A stretch of DNA of 64,000 bases, from contig RMBW01000076.1 in NCBI GenBank assembly GCA_004009845.1, positions 91,874 through 155,873 on the forward strand. Direction: 5' to 3'. Within the stretch, counting starts at the first letter, position 1, and each line of letters opens with the position of its first letter. The notes below the pieces were generated by a model. That model was not told where the DNA came from, did not search any database, and saw only the letters and a program-made list of their open reading frames with translations. Made by a program: the position numbers and the translations under genes. This DNA is from Davidsoniella eucalypti. Taxonomy: Eukaryota; Ascomycota; Sordariomycetes; Microascales; Ceratocystidaceae. This document shows, piece after piece, positions 33,774-46,055 of the stretch.

Positions 33774-34241
33774 CTATGTAAATGCTATGACTCTGTGCGT
33801 GGCTGTATCTGTAGCTTCCCTCACTTGTAGACTGTCTCCCCAAGTTCTCGGGCTTGACAACTGCGATATTGCAGGATCTTTGAACCCCTCTCTGACGATA
33901 CAACGACGAACATCAAATTGTAGTTGAGCAGTGTCTTGGACCAACCTTTGGAATCCTTTATCTAGATTATCGATATATTCCAGGATGACGGGTTGAGAAA
34001 CTGCACTAAGTCTAGCTAGCCACCCTAGACGAAGCAGTAGGAACTGAAACGATGAGTTCTTTTTCAGCAAAGGTCGCGAATCAGGATAGCAGGAAGTAGA
34101 CTTACAACGTATGTTAGTTCGGTCTTTAAGAGAGCGAATGAGGCGATGAGGATTAGGATTCCATTTCTCCTCGGCCAATCTCGTTCTTGGAGAAACCTTG
34201 ATGGAAGCCTTGAATTAGAAATTGGCGGGGAAACTTGCAAG
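33774..34241 (-). pseudogene. relic-like spliced ORF, unrecognised
   Basis: On the complement, 34241-34106 joins 34043-33774 across a 62-nt intron with a perfect GTAAGT donor, a CTGAT branch and a TTTCAG acceptor. The junction keeps one frame open for about 134 residues, through a hydrophobic segment (GILILIASFALLK) and FLLLRLGWLARL. A helical charged region follows (EYIDNLDKGFQRLVQDTAQLQFDVRR). No ATG is found in frame in the first exon, so an upstream exon is missing or lost. An acceptor-like TTTAG immediately precedes 34241. The good intron in the middle of a gene desert makes chance less likely, but I cannot show the gene is intact. Confidence 0.35.
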
Positions 34242-37200
34242 CTAAATACAAATTAAAAATCTAGAAAATACAAAGAAGTCTTCACGTTTGTTTAGGAATT
34301 ATGAGAGCGGACGTGAGTTAGGGTTAATCATCAGGGTATCGTGAGACGAAAAGAATAGATTCCATTTTCGAGGTCTTTCCCTAAAACACTAGATATCAGT
34401 AATGCATAGATTCAATATACAAATAAAGCTAAAGGAAAATATACCCATACGTATATATATTTTATTCGAGACATATATTGTGAATTACTACTAGAGTTCA
34501 TATCAAGCCACGAAGAATCGGTTGTCAGATAAGCGGAAATCAACACGGTTGGATAACTATAGTTCAATATGTTATCCAGAAAGTGAATACTATCTTTCAG
34601 TTCTTTGATATAGAGCTATAGCTATCTATCTAAGGCTACTCCTGCGGAAACAAGCCGTAGTTACAGTCGCATCGTGAAGTTGGACTCAGTTCTTGAGTTA
34701 CAAATATGGCCATCTATCCTAGAACACATCTCTCGATACATATAACCCATATATATACTAGGCTGGACTTGTGATAGCCTAAAGATCGGAAATACTAACA
34801 TTAGTCGACTTTGAGTTTAATTGTGTGATATCTAACTTTTCGAGTTATGGTGTCACAAGCATGTAGTTATCTATTGGAAGTTATATATCATCATGTCAAC
34901 TACGGCCGTAACTCTATCGGTTGCATAACGTGTGTAATTACACAAGGATAGAGCCTGCGCACTACTTTCTATTCTGGAGTGAACTTGTATCAGCTACATG
35001 AACTGAGCAAGTATTGTATGAACGGACGAGGCCTGATCACGAGATGTGGGGTTTCTGTGCGATTATGATAACAGTGCCCAACATCAAATTAGCAAACAAA
35101 CGACAGGCTAACTACTGGTTCATGTATATAGTATTGAGTCGCAGCCTAAGATATTTTCGCTTATGTCAAAGTGGAAACCTTCTTAACCAACTCGTAACGA
35201 TGCTACTCTTAGTATTTCGACTCGCGGCCCATTCTTCCACATCCCATAGATAGGCTTGTTGTATCTGCCGATAGGCACATGTACAACGGCCTAACCCAAC
35301 CAAAACCTTTGAAAAACAAGGGGAGACGGAGTGTGATTTTCTAATTGTTTTACAGCAATATATCCAATCACTAGGTCATTCTTCACTTTGATTAAAATTT
35401 CCGCTACGAGCTACACGCATATGCACTGCAAGGTAGAGAGCTAGCTGGCACGTATGATGTCAGCGGCATGAAACGAGCGAGTCGTACATATACATCTGGT
35501 GGTATGTTTGATAAGACTATGTATGTGACATGTACGATTACTTGTCAGTTGCTTCTGGAGAAAACACAGCTTGCAGTGATAGACTCGCTAGATTCGTCAA
35601 GTCTGGTCGAAGCATAGATGTGCATACATATATGTGTACACGTGTATGGTGTCTATCTTCAATTACGAGTAGCCTATATGTGTCAAGTTGCCTGATTTTA
35701 ATGAGGTTGTTTATCTACAGTCTAGTTCCGTCACGCCATCTTTCTTACCTAAACATTCTTTCTATAGCCACTTGATGCCAATCACTGATAGACGTATTGA
35801 TATACCTACGGCCGTGCTACATGATACATACTACTAGACAACACGAGAAGTATATTCAAACTACAAACTCAGATCTGTCCCGGACTTGGATGCTTGTCGG
35901 ACATGATACATAGTAACCAAGTAAACACCGGGTCAGGCCGGATACGGTGGAATTTCTAAGCATTCTTACACATGCAGTACATTGGATATATGTGCATCAC
36001 AATTAGACCAGAGATAGACAAGGTGATAGTGTGCTTACATATGCAGACATCAAAAGTGTATCAGCAATGCTTTGACCTTGGGTTACCTAGTCATTATAGT
36101 GTGCTGTGATATGAGCCTTTCGGCATGGCCGCATGAATGTGGGGTAAACTCATGATCAAGTCGCCTCGTTTAGGAACTCATATATCTGTACATGGATATG
36201 TTTTGTTTTGTCAAGGGGGGAGAGGAAAGCTACTAGCTACATGATATAGAGTTCATCACCTACGCAAGTAAACTAAGTCGTACACAACCGATATGAACTA
36301 TGAGAGACGAACCACATACAGGACGGAACTAGCTATGGGGCAACTTTGGTCCATATATATGCATATATCTTGTTATGCCCATAGCTTCTGGGACAATCGG
36401 AATAGGGAGCCAAAGGACAACCGAGGAGGAAATACAGATGCATGTTTTCTTTGTTTTCGTGTTTCTTCCCTCTGCTAGTTTTCTTCTCCCGTTTGTCCCC
36501 GAGCAAACACATACAACTATGCCTAGTGGCTCGATTTCGTTGGTGAACTTTCTCTATTAGCCGGTTTCTAGTCAGCCTCGTTTCCACATTGTCAGACTGT
36601 CACGGCAAGTTACGTTGTCGTGAGTTGTTCACGGAGAGACAAGAAACAGCGTCTCGGATCTGTCGTGCTCGTCGAGGAGAGAAACAGTGATAATAGCAGG
36701 AAACAGCACTACAACCGGTTATACCGAACTGACTGGTTACTGTTTGGTGAGTGACTGTGGCTAGCCAAGTTGCTTCACTTTATAGCTCTTGTTTCTTTTT
36801 GTCGGGCCGGCAAGACATATGAACTCAGACAATCCTGATATTGCCAAACAAGCTCAATGTTCTGCTTATTCCACACGGCAATACTCCTTCTCACCGCCCT
36901 TATCAAGACAAGAACGCTCAATTGTCGGTAACCGGCATTAATGTAGTGATACCTTGGGTTAAGTGAGTGCTGGCCTGGTCTGGCGATAGCGTGTCGACTG
37001 TTGACCAGCAGAATGAGCACGTTTTGTAGCTTGTCTACGTACTTTCAAGTACCTGTACATATACATGAATACATGAATACAAGGGTGAATTAGGCACATA
37101 TAACGTGCCTGGAAGCTGCCATTCTACGCCATGTTATGCCATGCCATGTAGTATGTATATGGATGTGACAGTAAGATATAAAGAGGAAGGCGTTACATAG

Positions 37201-40200
37201 CGGTGGCTGGGGAGAGCCGAGAAAGTAAACAAAGCAAGTGGTAGAAATACAGAAAGCAGTAGAAAGGGAACCATTTCAGATCCAAAGGTTTTCAGGTCCA
37301 AAATCCTAAGCAAAGTTGGCCAGTAAAATCAGCTTCCCTACTTTCTTTTTTGTCTTGTGATCTTTTGGGGGCTGAGGTTCAACATGGTAAGGCGGGCAAA
37401 AAGGCGGTGAAGCGAGTTATGCGATTCTGCTGGGTTTTATTTCGCGATTCGCCGTCTAAGCCGCCAAACGACAAATATAGAGCAAGAAGGTGCAGTCAGT
37501 TTGCTGATTTATTGTATATTTATTCTCGTTTTATTGTAAAGTAAGAAGCTTAAATGATGAGTTATCCAGCTGTAGAAGCAGAACCCCCCCCCCCCCTCGA
37601 AATCTTGTCCCGACCAAGAACTGAAGCCAAGATGAAGCCAAAGCATTAACAATGCAACAGCAATATTGCAACTTGTTGAAATCGTGTGTCTGCCCTCCAA
37701 ATAGACGTGGAAAAGCGTTCTAAAGCCAGAGTGGGATTTCTAGAGGGCAGGCAAGACATGGGGGAAATCTCTCAGGCGGGCACAGGGGTTCGTTCGCAAA
37801 GAGAGAAATGCCATGTCTCTAGTATTGCGCAGGTCTACAATTGCCTTTTGCTCGATAAGCTGCTACGATAACACTGGTTTATTGTGTCCATAGTTGTATA
37901 TCTATAAACAGTATAACATAGTGAAGAGTAAATTGCGGAGGCCAGGGTTCCCGTGCTGCTATACGAACTCCCTTGACTGATCGTCGGCGCTTGACATGTC
38001 ATTGAGGGGTTCGTTAGTGGCTGAGTTTAGTACGGGTGCTTGTTCTAGGTTTAGCTATGAAGCCAAGGGTCTAGTTGAGAAAGATTAGCAATGTGCTCTT
38101 CAATGTGCTTGTTAACAATGGCTGTTAACAATGGCAACGCACTACTACTCTTCTGATATAGGCATATTCTATATATATGAAGACTGGGACAGCTATTCGC
38201 CTAGAGGATATTCAAGATTCTTCATGCAACATAACATACTTGGATAACAATAAACGGGCTCATGTAAGACTCTAGATTTACACATGATATCTTTTTATAT
38301 CTAAGCCGTTCAAGTACACCACATTTGGGCAGAAAATGGCCGAGACCGTTGTTATATTCTTGCATTGACGAGGTTCATTACCGTTCTGTGTTCAAATGAT
38401 AAGCCGAAAAAAAAAACAAGGCGAAAATACAGAATTTATCAACACTCACTTTAGCTTTCTCATCCCCCACGTCTGCAGGCTTTAATGAAATCTGACGGAA
38501 TCTTACACGCTCTAGAGCGCCTTTATGCCTTGTTCTACAGATAGAAAAATCAGCCAACAGACGGCTAGTTTGTTTTCCTAGTCAACACAAGGCTCTCATT
38601 CGTTACTAGACTAAGCACTAGAGAAACAACTAGCAAGATACACGGCACCATGTTTGTACATGTACTTTCTTTATACAGTGTCTTTGTGCACGCCTTTTCC
38701 CTTGCTCCGCTACTATGGAAATGCAGCCACGGGATTCCTTCCCAGGCGCATGACTTTGACTACACTAATAATATAGGTAGCTACGACTTGCCTTGGTAGC
38801 TAGGATGGAATACTGATAAGCAACTAAACTGCCTCAGACCGCAAATGTAAACAAACAAAGCCTAGATTTCGCAGGCTGTTGTGTGGTGACGAAAATGTGG
38901 GATGATGTAGCCGGTCACATGCGCACAAACCCAAGAACTTGGAGAGAGAGAGAGAGAGAGAAGACGCTCCTAACAGGAGACACTGCCATAGATATTGACA
39001 AACAGCTGCTGAGAGTCGTCAATCGTTAATGCATAAACAATCTATGAGTGGCAGACGCTCATCTTGTCAGGCAGAAGGGGGCATATTCTTTGCTTAACAT
39101 GGTCTTCCAAAGATAGCAACAAATACAGATACTAATATACCGAGAAAAGAGAGGTACGACTACAAGGAAGTTGCTGAGATCTCCGCTGTTGCTCAAGGGT
39201 TAAGGCGAGAACTTTGCAAGTGAGTGATAGTCGAAGAAGTCATGAGTGGCAGAAAGGTAAAGAAACGGGCAGTGCCCTTTTCCGTCATCTTCTTCCCCTC
39301 TTTCTAGGGACGCCTTCTTCGATATGCTTAATTGTGAACGAGGCTTTATCTCCATGCTTGTCATTCTGCCCTCCCTGTCGACGACGTTGTATGGCCTAGG
39401 GGAAGAAGAAAAGCACGAGCTTTCAAAGCATAAAGCTATATCCAGACAAAGCTGTGTGGCCTGTTCTCTTCCCTCTCCTCTTCTTTCTTCTTCTTCTACG
39501 CTTTCCCCTCTCCTGGCCTCATTAAGCACGACTAGAAGGAAAATCTATCATGATGTATGGGTGATCTTCTGGCACGTTCGGGCCCATTGTAACCCTCCGG
39601 GCACTCCTTTCAGCACCCAAGAAATGGGAGGAGGGTAGTTTCGGATCTTGTTTGTGTCGCTTGAGAAGAGGAGAAGAAAGAGAAGAAGAAGTAAAGTCAT
39701 AATAACAGGAAGGAGATTTGATTTTCTTTGTACGATTTACCACTATATCGCGCATATTGCCGATCTTCCAGGTTGCGACTTTAGCTGTATGTTTATCCCC
39801 AGAGAGAACAGAAGATATATTATATATAAAAAAGCACCAAAATAGCTCCCGTGTATCAAGTGTCGAAAAGAATGCCCTAGTTGAGTCAGAGCTTCTCTTC
39901 TTTTTTCTATTCGAGAACATGTCACTCTAGACAAAGTGGAAAAATAGAAGAAGCTCGACTTCTGCGTTCTTCCTATAATTCATGCTAATAATTCCCGAGC
40001 TATGGGATTAATGAATTATAAAAAATAAAAAGAGTTGAATAAGACAATCTTCTTCAAGATTTTAGTCGTCGAGTCAGGTTTTTGGAGACTAGAAGAAAGC
40101 AAAAATATTAAATTGAAAGATACAGTGAGAGCATTTTGTTTTTACTGCTGTGGCCTGCCCAAGAAACTGTCCAGAAAGGGTAAAGATAATGGAATGTACT

Positions 40201-43080
40201 GGCTCTTTTTATTTTATTTTATTTTTCTATTTGCCATGCCATTGATACCCAACTCCTCCTCTTCCTTCAACATTGATTGGTAAAAAATAAAATAAAAATA
40301 AAAAAAAGGAAGGAAAAAACAGAGTCTCAGTTATATCGTTTGCTCTTGGGCAGAAATGCGCAAGCGAGCTAGTTTCCTGCTGTTTTCCTGTTCTTTTCTT
40401 TTTTTGCTGTTTTACTATGCTCGAAGCATAGATAATCTTGAGCATCTTAGACTACTTGAAACAAATTCTACAGTATGCGTGCTGGCCTCAACTTTCATAG
40501 CTCAGAGGCATTTCAACGGGCCTCAAACCAGGCCATTGCATTATCTACGGCCAGTCGGTTTAGTACAGGTTTAGGCAGTCTGATACTGGCCATTATCGAC
40601 GATTACGTGTGTGACCGTTCCATTTTATCCTATGGCTGCGTTTCTTTTTGGCCGTCTTGCCCTTTGCCTCTCTAATCAAAGACAGCCTGGAGAACAAGAA
40701 TCCATTTGCTTTTGGTCGGTCTTAACTCCGGCTGGTACATTTAGCAATGTCGAAAAGTCTTATTGTCAGACTACTGTCATACCGCGTGCTGTCTCTACTG
40801 AAATCTTCGTCTATACATGTGATCTCGCAAGTAACACAGCTATTCTTCCTCCCCATTCTGCCTATTGGCTGGCCACCTCGATTTCTTAGCCCGGCATTCT
40901 TCATCGTGTACATGTGTTGGCCAGAAATGGATAGGATCACGATATAACAGCTGGGTAGGCTAAATCAACAGCACAAAGGACGGCTTGATATATTGTGTCC
41001 TTGAATTCCAAAGCGGCAGATCTTAGTAATGCAATTCATGGGAGGCACTGCCCCTGGCTGCTTCAAACGTCATGGCTTTTGTTCTTCGATTCGTCCTAGA
41101 TTGCCACTTAATGCCAATGTGCATACAACTACGGTCCTGGAAGAGGTGGGGTGAGAGAGCTAAATAACGCTTGTACTCCGGCCAGCGAGAGCTTCAAAGA
41201 GATAGGGTGTGTCTGTACATATAGATATCAAAACTAGCCATAAAAGATAAAAAGGGCTGACAAGGCCAGTAATAGTATTACTAGTTATTGGAAGAACCAA
41301 TATCAGCCAAGCACTAGCTTGAAGAAAACAAAGGAATCTGGCCTGTGGCAACAAACAAAACCAACTACCAAGTGCTATTGTTCAGTCAACTGAAAGCTCT
41401 GATGGGTCGTAGACAATTAGGCTCTTTTCGTGGGATCGGGCTAAGATGTCACTAGTTCGTCTGCCCTATCGACCAACCCTAGGATATCGTTAGGATAGCT
41501 GTATAGTGAAAGCCTTGCAGACCATAGTTATTGGACTGGTGGTTCGGGGGCCAGTATTGCCACTCTGGGTAGTTACATTTTGCCGTTGCCATTGTGAAGA
41601 TCCATCATTCAATTAGTTCTGCGTGATTACGGAGAATTAGAAAGCTAGAGATTGTTAGTGGGTAGATATCGCACTTGTTGTTGAGATTGTTGATCAGTAA
41701 AGAGCAAACTTGGCCTATAAGAGTGTATCGTCGTGATGACCTTGAGAATCAGGATAAATACAGTGACATGGATAGCCCCATGATCTAGATTGTGCTTTTA
41801 TGATACTAGCCCACGAAGCCCTATAATCGGACTCACGGCGCGTATAAAACGCTATGTCTGTTCATACATATAAGCTTTTCCTGACTAAGCTGACAAGGCC
41901 CGGTCTAATGGAGGCAGTGATGTCTTCAAGATAGGACTGGCATTGGCCGGCGACGACCCGTGTTGTATCAGATGCTGATTCTATAGACCAGCTGGCAAGG
42001 CACAAGAGAGACAATCTTGGAATCTGCGTACTACTTCTGTCGTGATTAGTGCAAGCTATCCGCTCCCAGGTCTAATATAGGCTAGCCTATCTCTTGGACA
42101 ACGACCGGCAACGACACTATAAGCAGAAGGAGAGGATAGCAACTAGTAGTGTCTCTATCCAAGCTCCAAATGAGTGGGTGGATGTGTCCCATGCTTGCAA
42201 AAAGGCCAGTAGTGGCCGGGAATAATCTAGAATAAAAAAAGAATAAAAAAGAATAAACTTCACAGCGATGTCAACACAGAAGCCGATAAAAATAGCCATC
42301 CTTGAAGCCGACCCTGGAGAAACGAATAGCAAGAGCTCAGAGGACCAGAGAACGCTGTATCTAGTGGCTTACTTTGCTTCTCTTGGTGAGATCATGTATG
42401 TACATCTGTATGTATGTATACTATAAGGGGCGTCATCACTAGCCAACCGATCAGTATGACCGCCTAGCCTAGGGAGTTCAGAAATAGAACCGCTGCGGGT
42501 GCTAACAAACCAAGCAAACGGTACACGATGCCACCATAATACAGGCAAAATAGTACAAGCCCTTGTTGATGTGTGGGTGGGTTCCCATATAAATGTGCTG
42601 GGGGGGGCCAGAGACCGTTTCTGACGCCCTTTATTGCCCATCGTCTTCTGTAGCTGCTGCGCCGATGTCTGGAGCATAGGCAACTGGCTAGCTAGAGATC
42701 TATTTGGGGTAGCTTGACGAGTGTGTCAAGATCGTGCTAGTAAAGAGCGTCGAGGAAGAAAAGAAGAACAGGAGAACAAGACAAGGTAGAATCAGCACCA
42801 GGGGCTCTCTGGCAAAACAGCCCCTCGTTTCTCTTCTCTGCTGCTACGATGGCAAGAGCAGCCAGACGGATTGGGCGGCTGTCGTTTCGAGAGGGCAGCA
42901 TTGGTATTGGCTCAGTGTATATGTCGGTACATAAGTATGCATTGTGTGTCTGGATATAACTGCAACTGTAACTGTATGTATACTCAAGACTCTGGCAACT
43001 GATGATGCTATTGTTTATAAGGACGGATAGCCCATCGCCAGAGTTTCGTCCCTCCATTTATGCTCTCTCGAATTTCGGCC
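34242..43080. other. gene-poor intergenic tract, right half
   Basis: Nearly 9 kb without a supported gene. It contains a GA microsatellite at about 38942-38961, a C13 run at 37584-37596, a G8 run at 42600-42607, and the tandem word TGTTAACAATGGC at about 38108-38136. All open frames are short and lack recognisable domains. Whether it is transcribed cannot be seen. Confidence 0.5.
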
Positions 43081-44219
43081 AAAAACACCAGCTACCTCGA
43101 GAAAATCCTTTTTTTTTTCTTCTTTTCTTCGTCTTTTTTTCTCAGCCATAGACTCGCTTCCAAGCCTTGATCCCTGAGTTCCCAACGCACCTTTTCTTTT
43201 GGCAAAATCTCTTTGGCCCGGTCCAGATCAGATCGTCCAGCGAGGCACGCAATCCATCGCATTCACTGTCTTTTGCCTTGTCTTCTTCTCGGGCTGCTAC
43301 TACTATTGCTACTACATACACCTACATCGTCACTTGATCCGTCCATCCCTGCGGTATCTACTGATACTGCTGCTGCTGATACTGCTGCTGCTATCTACTC
43401 CCGCCCGGGCTGGCTCTTCGAGTCCGTTTGAAGCCTTGCTTTCGACACCATCCATAGCGCCCTGTAGTCTGCTCGCCTCACTCTCGAAGACATTCTCTTC
43501 TCTCTTCTTCGCACTGGAGCGTTTGATTGATACTGCTCTCTGCTCTGCTTATTACTGGCTGCTTTGTTGTTTGCTCCACCTCTGGGCAGAAAATATATCC
43601 AAGTTCAAAAATAAAGCCAGAACCAGGATTACCCCCCCCCCCCCCCTAGCAAGAGAGACCCTGGGAAGCCTTCTTCCTGCTGGCCTAGCCTAGCCTACAC
43701 CATAACACAGCGAGACAAGCTTCTGAGTGACTTCTTAGACCAAGCATTGGGTTGCTGGCCATTAAGAGCTGCGCTATAGTACTTCGATGGCCTGAACCCC
43801 CCTCCTCTCCTCCTCACCGCCTAAGCCAACATCAATTACTCTTCTACTTTTTCTTACCTTTTTTTTTTTTCTTCTTGCTTCCTTCCTACCCACAACTTCA
43901 TTCTGTCCGTTTGCTCCTCTTTTTATCTGAACACGCCCTTCAATTGCTTGTCTATGATTCTGCATTCGAAGCCTACTGTCTTCCTGCCGTTAGCTGGCAG
44001 TCTTTCTTCCCCCCTTCCGAGCCTGCTGTTGCTACAGTTGCTGTTGTTGTGCTTGTTGTGATTTATTGCAGCCACTGCTGTAAAGACGACTGTGACGCCG
44101 ACCTTTGCCACTGCTGGTAGTTTCGCTGATACAAATCAGCCCGGCCAGCCAGCCCAGTTCTCTTGTACTTTTGTTCTTGCTTTGGTTTTCCCTTTTTCCT
44201 CCTTCTTCCCTGCGTAGCC
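43081..44219 (+). other. pyrimidine-rich promoter and long leader of the 44220 gene
   Basis: About 1.1 kb is strongly C/T-rich on the coding strand, with T-runs at 43110-43140 and 43858-43871 and a C15 run at 43632-43646. It contains long chance ORFs because of its composition. The start of transcription cannot be placed. Confidence 0.45.
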
Positions 44220-46055
44220 ATGACTTCACAAATGAAGCCAGCCTATTTCGAAGAGGTCGAAGACGAGTCAGAAGCCATCATGCCTGGCACCCGCGTAACC
44301 GCCTCTGCTCCCCGGAGCCCACCACAAGCCGAGCTCCGCAAGTCCAAGCCGCCGCCGCTCAGCGACTCGGACCACGAGTCCCCCCACCGCACCAACACGC
44401 AACAGCGCCGCGACCGCCGCCAGAGCCGTGCCTCGTCCAGACGGGACCGGGGAGATCGAGACCGTGACGCCCCCCGCGAGCACTCCTACGAGCGGGCACG
44501 AGCCCACTCCCGGGAGAAGAAGCGTGACAAGCTCCCCCGCCGGCAGTCCATACATCGCTCGTCCAAGGAGCACCGCAATAGCGTCGGCTACCCCGACGAG
44601 ATGTCCCACGAGAGCCAGCTGACCCGGGCTCGCTCGCTCAGCAACCGCACACCCTTCAGTCCCGGCATGCCCAACGGCTACCCGCCACCGCCAGCCGGCC
44701 CCAACGCCGGCTTCTACCACAACCAGCCGCCGCCGCAGCAGATGATGCAGCACCCACCAAACGCCATGTTCCCGCCGCCGCCCAATATGGGCCCCGGGGG
44801 CATGCTGCCCATGAACATGGGCCCCAACCCCGGCTCTGTCGGCGGTCCCATGCCCGGCCACATGATGGGCCCTCCGATGCCCAATCACATGATGGGCATG
44901 CCCATGCCCGGCTCCAACTACGGGAACTACCCGCCGCCAAACAACTACAACATGCATGCCATGCCGCCGCAGCAGCAACTACCGCCGCCCAACACACCCG
45001 CGATAGACTACGCCGAGGCCCAGAACCAGCGCCTCGTCCAGCGCTTCAACAGCCACAGCCACAACCACAACCCGGCCCGTCCCATGTCGGCCATGGCCAA
45101 CCGCCGGGACTCGGTGAACCGCTACGACGACTACGATGACGTGTCAGCCCACAGCGGCCAGCTGACTACCCGCCGCTCGTCCATGCGAAAGCGCGACGGC
45201 GAGGATGACCGCAAGCGTTTGGTCGAGGACGACAAGCGGAGAATGCCGCCGCCCGTCAGTGCACCCATGCGGCCCAAGTCAGCCCGCCCTACGTCTGGAG
45301 CCTACAGCCGCCCGCCCCCGCCCGACCGTGCGCTAGTCCGCACCTCCAACCGCAACTCGCAGCTCTTCGAGGAAGACGACGACGACGACGGCTACTACCG
45401 CCCCGGGTCCCCCAATCACGACGACTACATCCCCTCGAGCAGCTCACGACCCCGCCATGACTCCGCCTCGGGCTACGGCCGGCCGCTGGGGCTACGCAAC
45501 CGCCGCACCTCTTCCTACCACCAAGAAGCCCTGCTGGGCTCGAGCTACCAGGACTCCTACGACGCCAACAGCTGCAAGAATGCCCGTGCCTACCAAGAAG
45601 TGACCAATAGCATGAATGCCCTAAACCTAACGACCCATGCCTTGAAGCGTGCCAATGCTGCCAGCCATAGCGTTAGCACACGCTCAACGCATAGTGGCGG
45701 TAGTCGCGGCGATGAGAGTGAGTGGAGACAATCCTCGATCAGTACCCAAGCTACTCGCTCCTCCAACAACGATGAAGACATAACCATCAAGGTCCGCGGT
45801 GATGCCATCGTCGAGATTCTTGGACGGGAAATCCAATGCCGTGACGGCACCGAGCTGACTGTCTCTTCAGCCCGTCCCTTGGCCATTCGCAGTCCTAACG
45901 ATCGCCCTGCCATAGACTACTATCCTGATGAGCGTGTTTCCCGCGGAGAACGCATCCCTCATCGCAGCCGTGGCGACAGCCAATCCTTTGTCCGTGGCTC
46001 GCTGGACCGCCCCTACGACGCCCCCATCTATAACTACAACTACAATCAGTACTAG
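44220..46055 (+). CDS. Pro/Arg/Ser-rich conserved fungal protein of unknown function
   Basis: I chose the ATG at 44220 (MTSQMKPAYFEEVEDESEA); the frame stays open 19 codons upstream from an earlier Met, but that stretch is leader-like. The 611-aa protein starts with a conserved-looking KPAYFEEV block. It continues with an Arg/Asp/Ser-rich region resembling RS domains (residues ~60-130) and a Pro/Met/Gly-rich region (~155-260, PPPPNMGPGG-type). The C-terminal segment DEDITIKVRGDAIVEILGREIQCRDG near residue 520 resembles a short beta-rich module I associate with uncharacterised Pezizomycotina proteins. Its GC content is much higher than its flanks. No enzymatic motif, membrane span or signal peptide is seen. 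Confidence 0.8.
   Translation: MTSQMKPAYFEEVEDESEAIMPGTRVTASAPRSPPQAELRKSKPPPLSDSDHESPHRTNTQQRRDRRQSRASSRRDRGDRDRDAPREHSYERARAHSREKKRDKLPRRQSIHRSSKEHRNSVGYPDEMSHESQLTRARSLSNRTPFSPGMPNGYPPPPAGPNAGFYHNQPPPQQMMQHPPNAMFPPPPNMGPGGMLPMNMGPNPGSVGGPMPGHMMGPPMPNHMMGMPMPGSNYGNYPPPNNYNMHAMPPQQQLPPPNTPAIDYAEAQNQRLVQRFNSHSHNHNPARPMSAMANRRDSVNRYDDYDDVSAHSGQLTTRRSSMRKRDGEDDRKRLVEDDKRRMPPPVSAPMRPKSARPTSGAYSRPPPPDRALVRTSNRNSQLFEEDDDDDGYYRPGSPNHDDYIPSSSSRPRHDSASGYGRPLGLRNRRTSSYHQEALLGSSYQDSYDANSCKNARAYQEVTNSMNALNLTTHALKRANAASHSVSTRSTHSGGSRGDESEWRQSSISTQATRSSNNDEDITIKVRGDAIVEILGREIQCRDGTELTVSSARPLAIRSPNDRPAIDYYPDERVSRGERIPHRSRGDSQSFVRGSLDRPYDAPIYNYNYNQY

Noticed and set aside
37584..37596. C13 run (and C15 at 43632, G8 at 42600)
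   Set aside because: Simple homopolymers, mentioned in the region notes; possible assembly-sensitive sites but no further signal.
43199..43693. 164-codon open frame upstream of the 44220 gene
   Set aside because: It starts at a TTG, its composition follows the CT-rich leader, and it has no recognisable features.
44268..44978. 236-codon antisense ORF in the Pro-rich gene
   Set aside because: High-GC shadow of the conserved sense frame.
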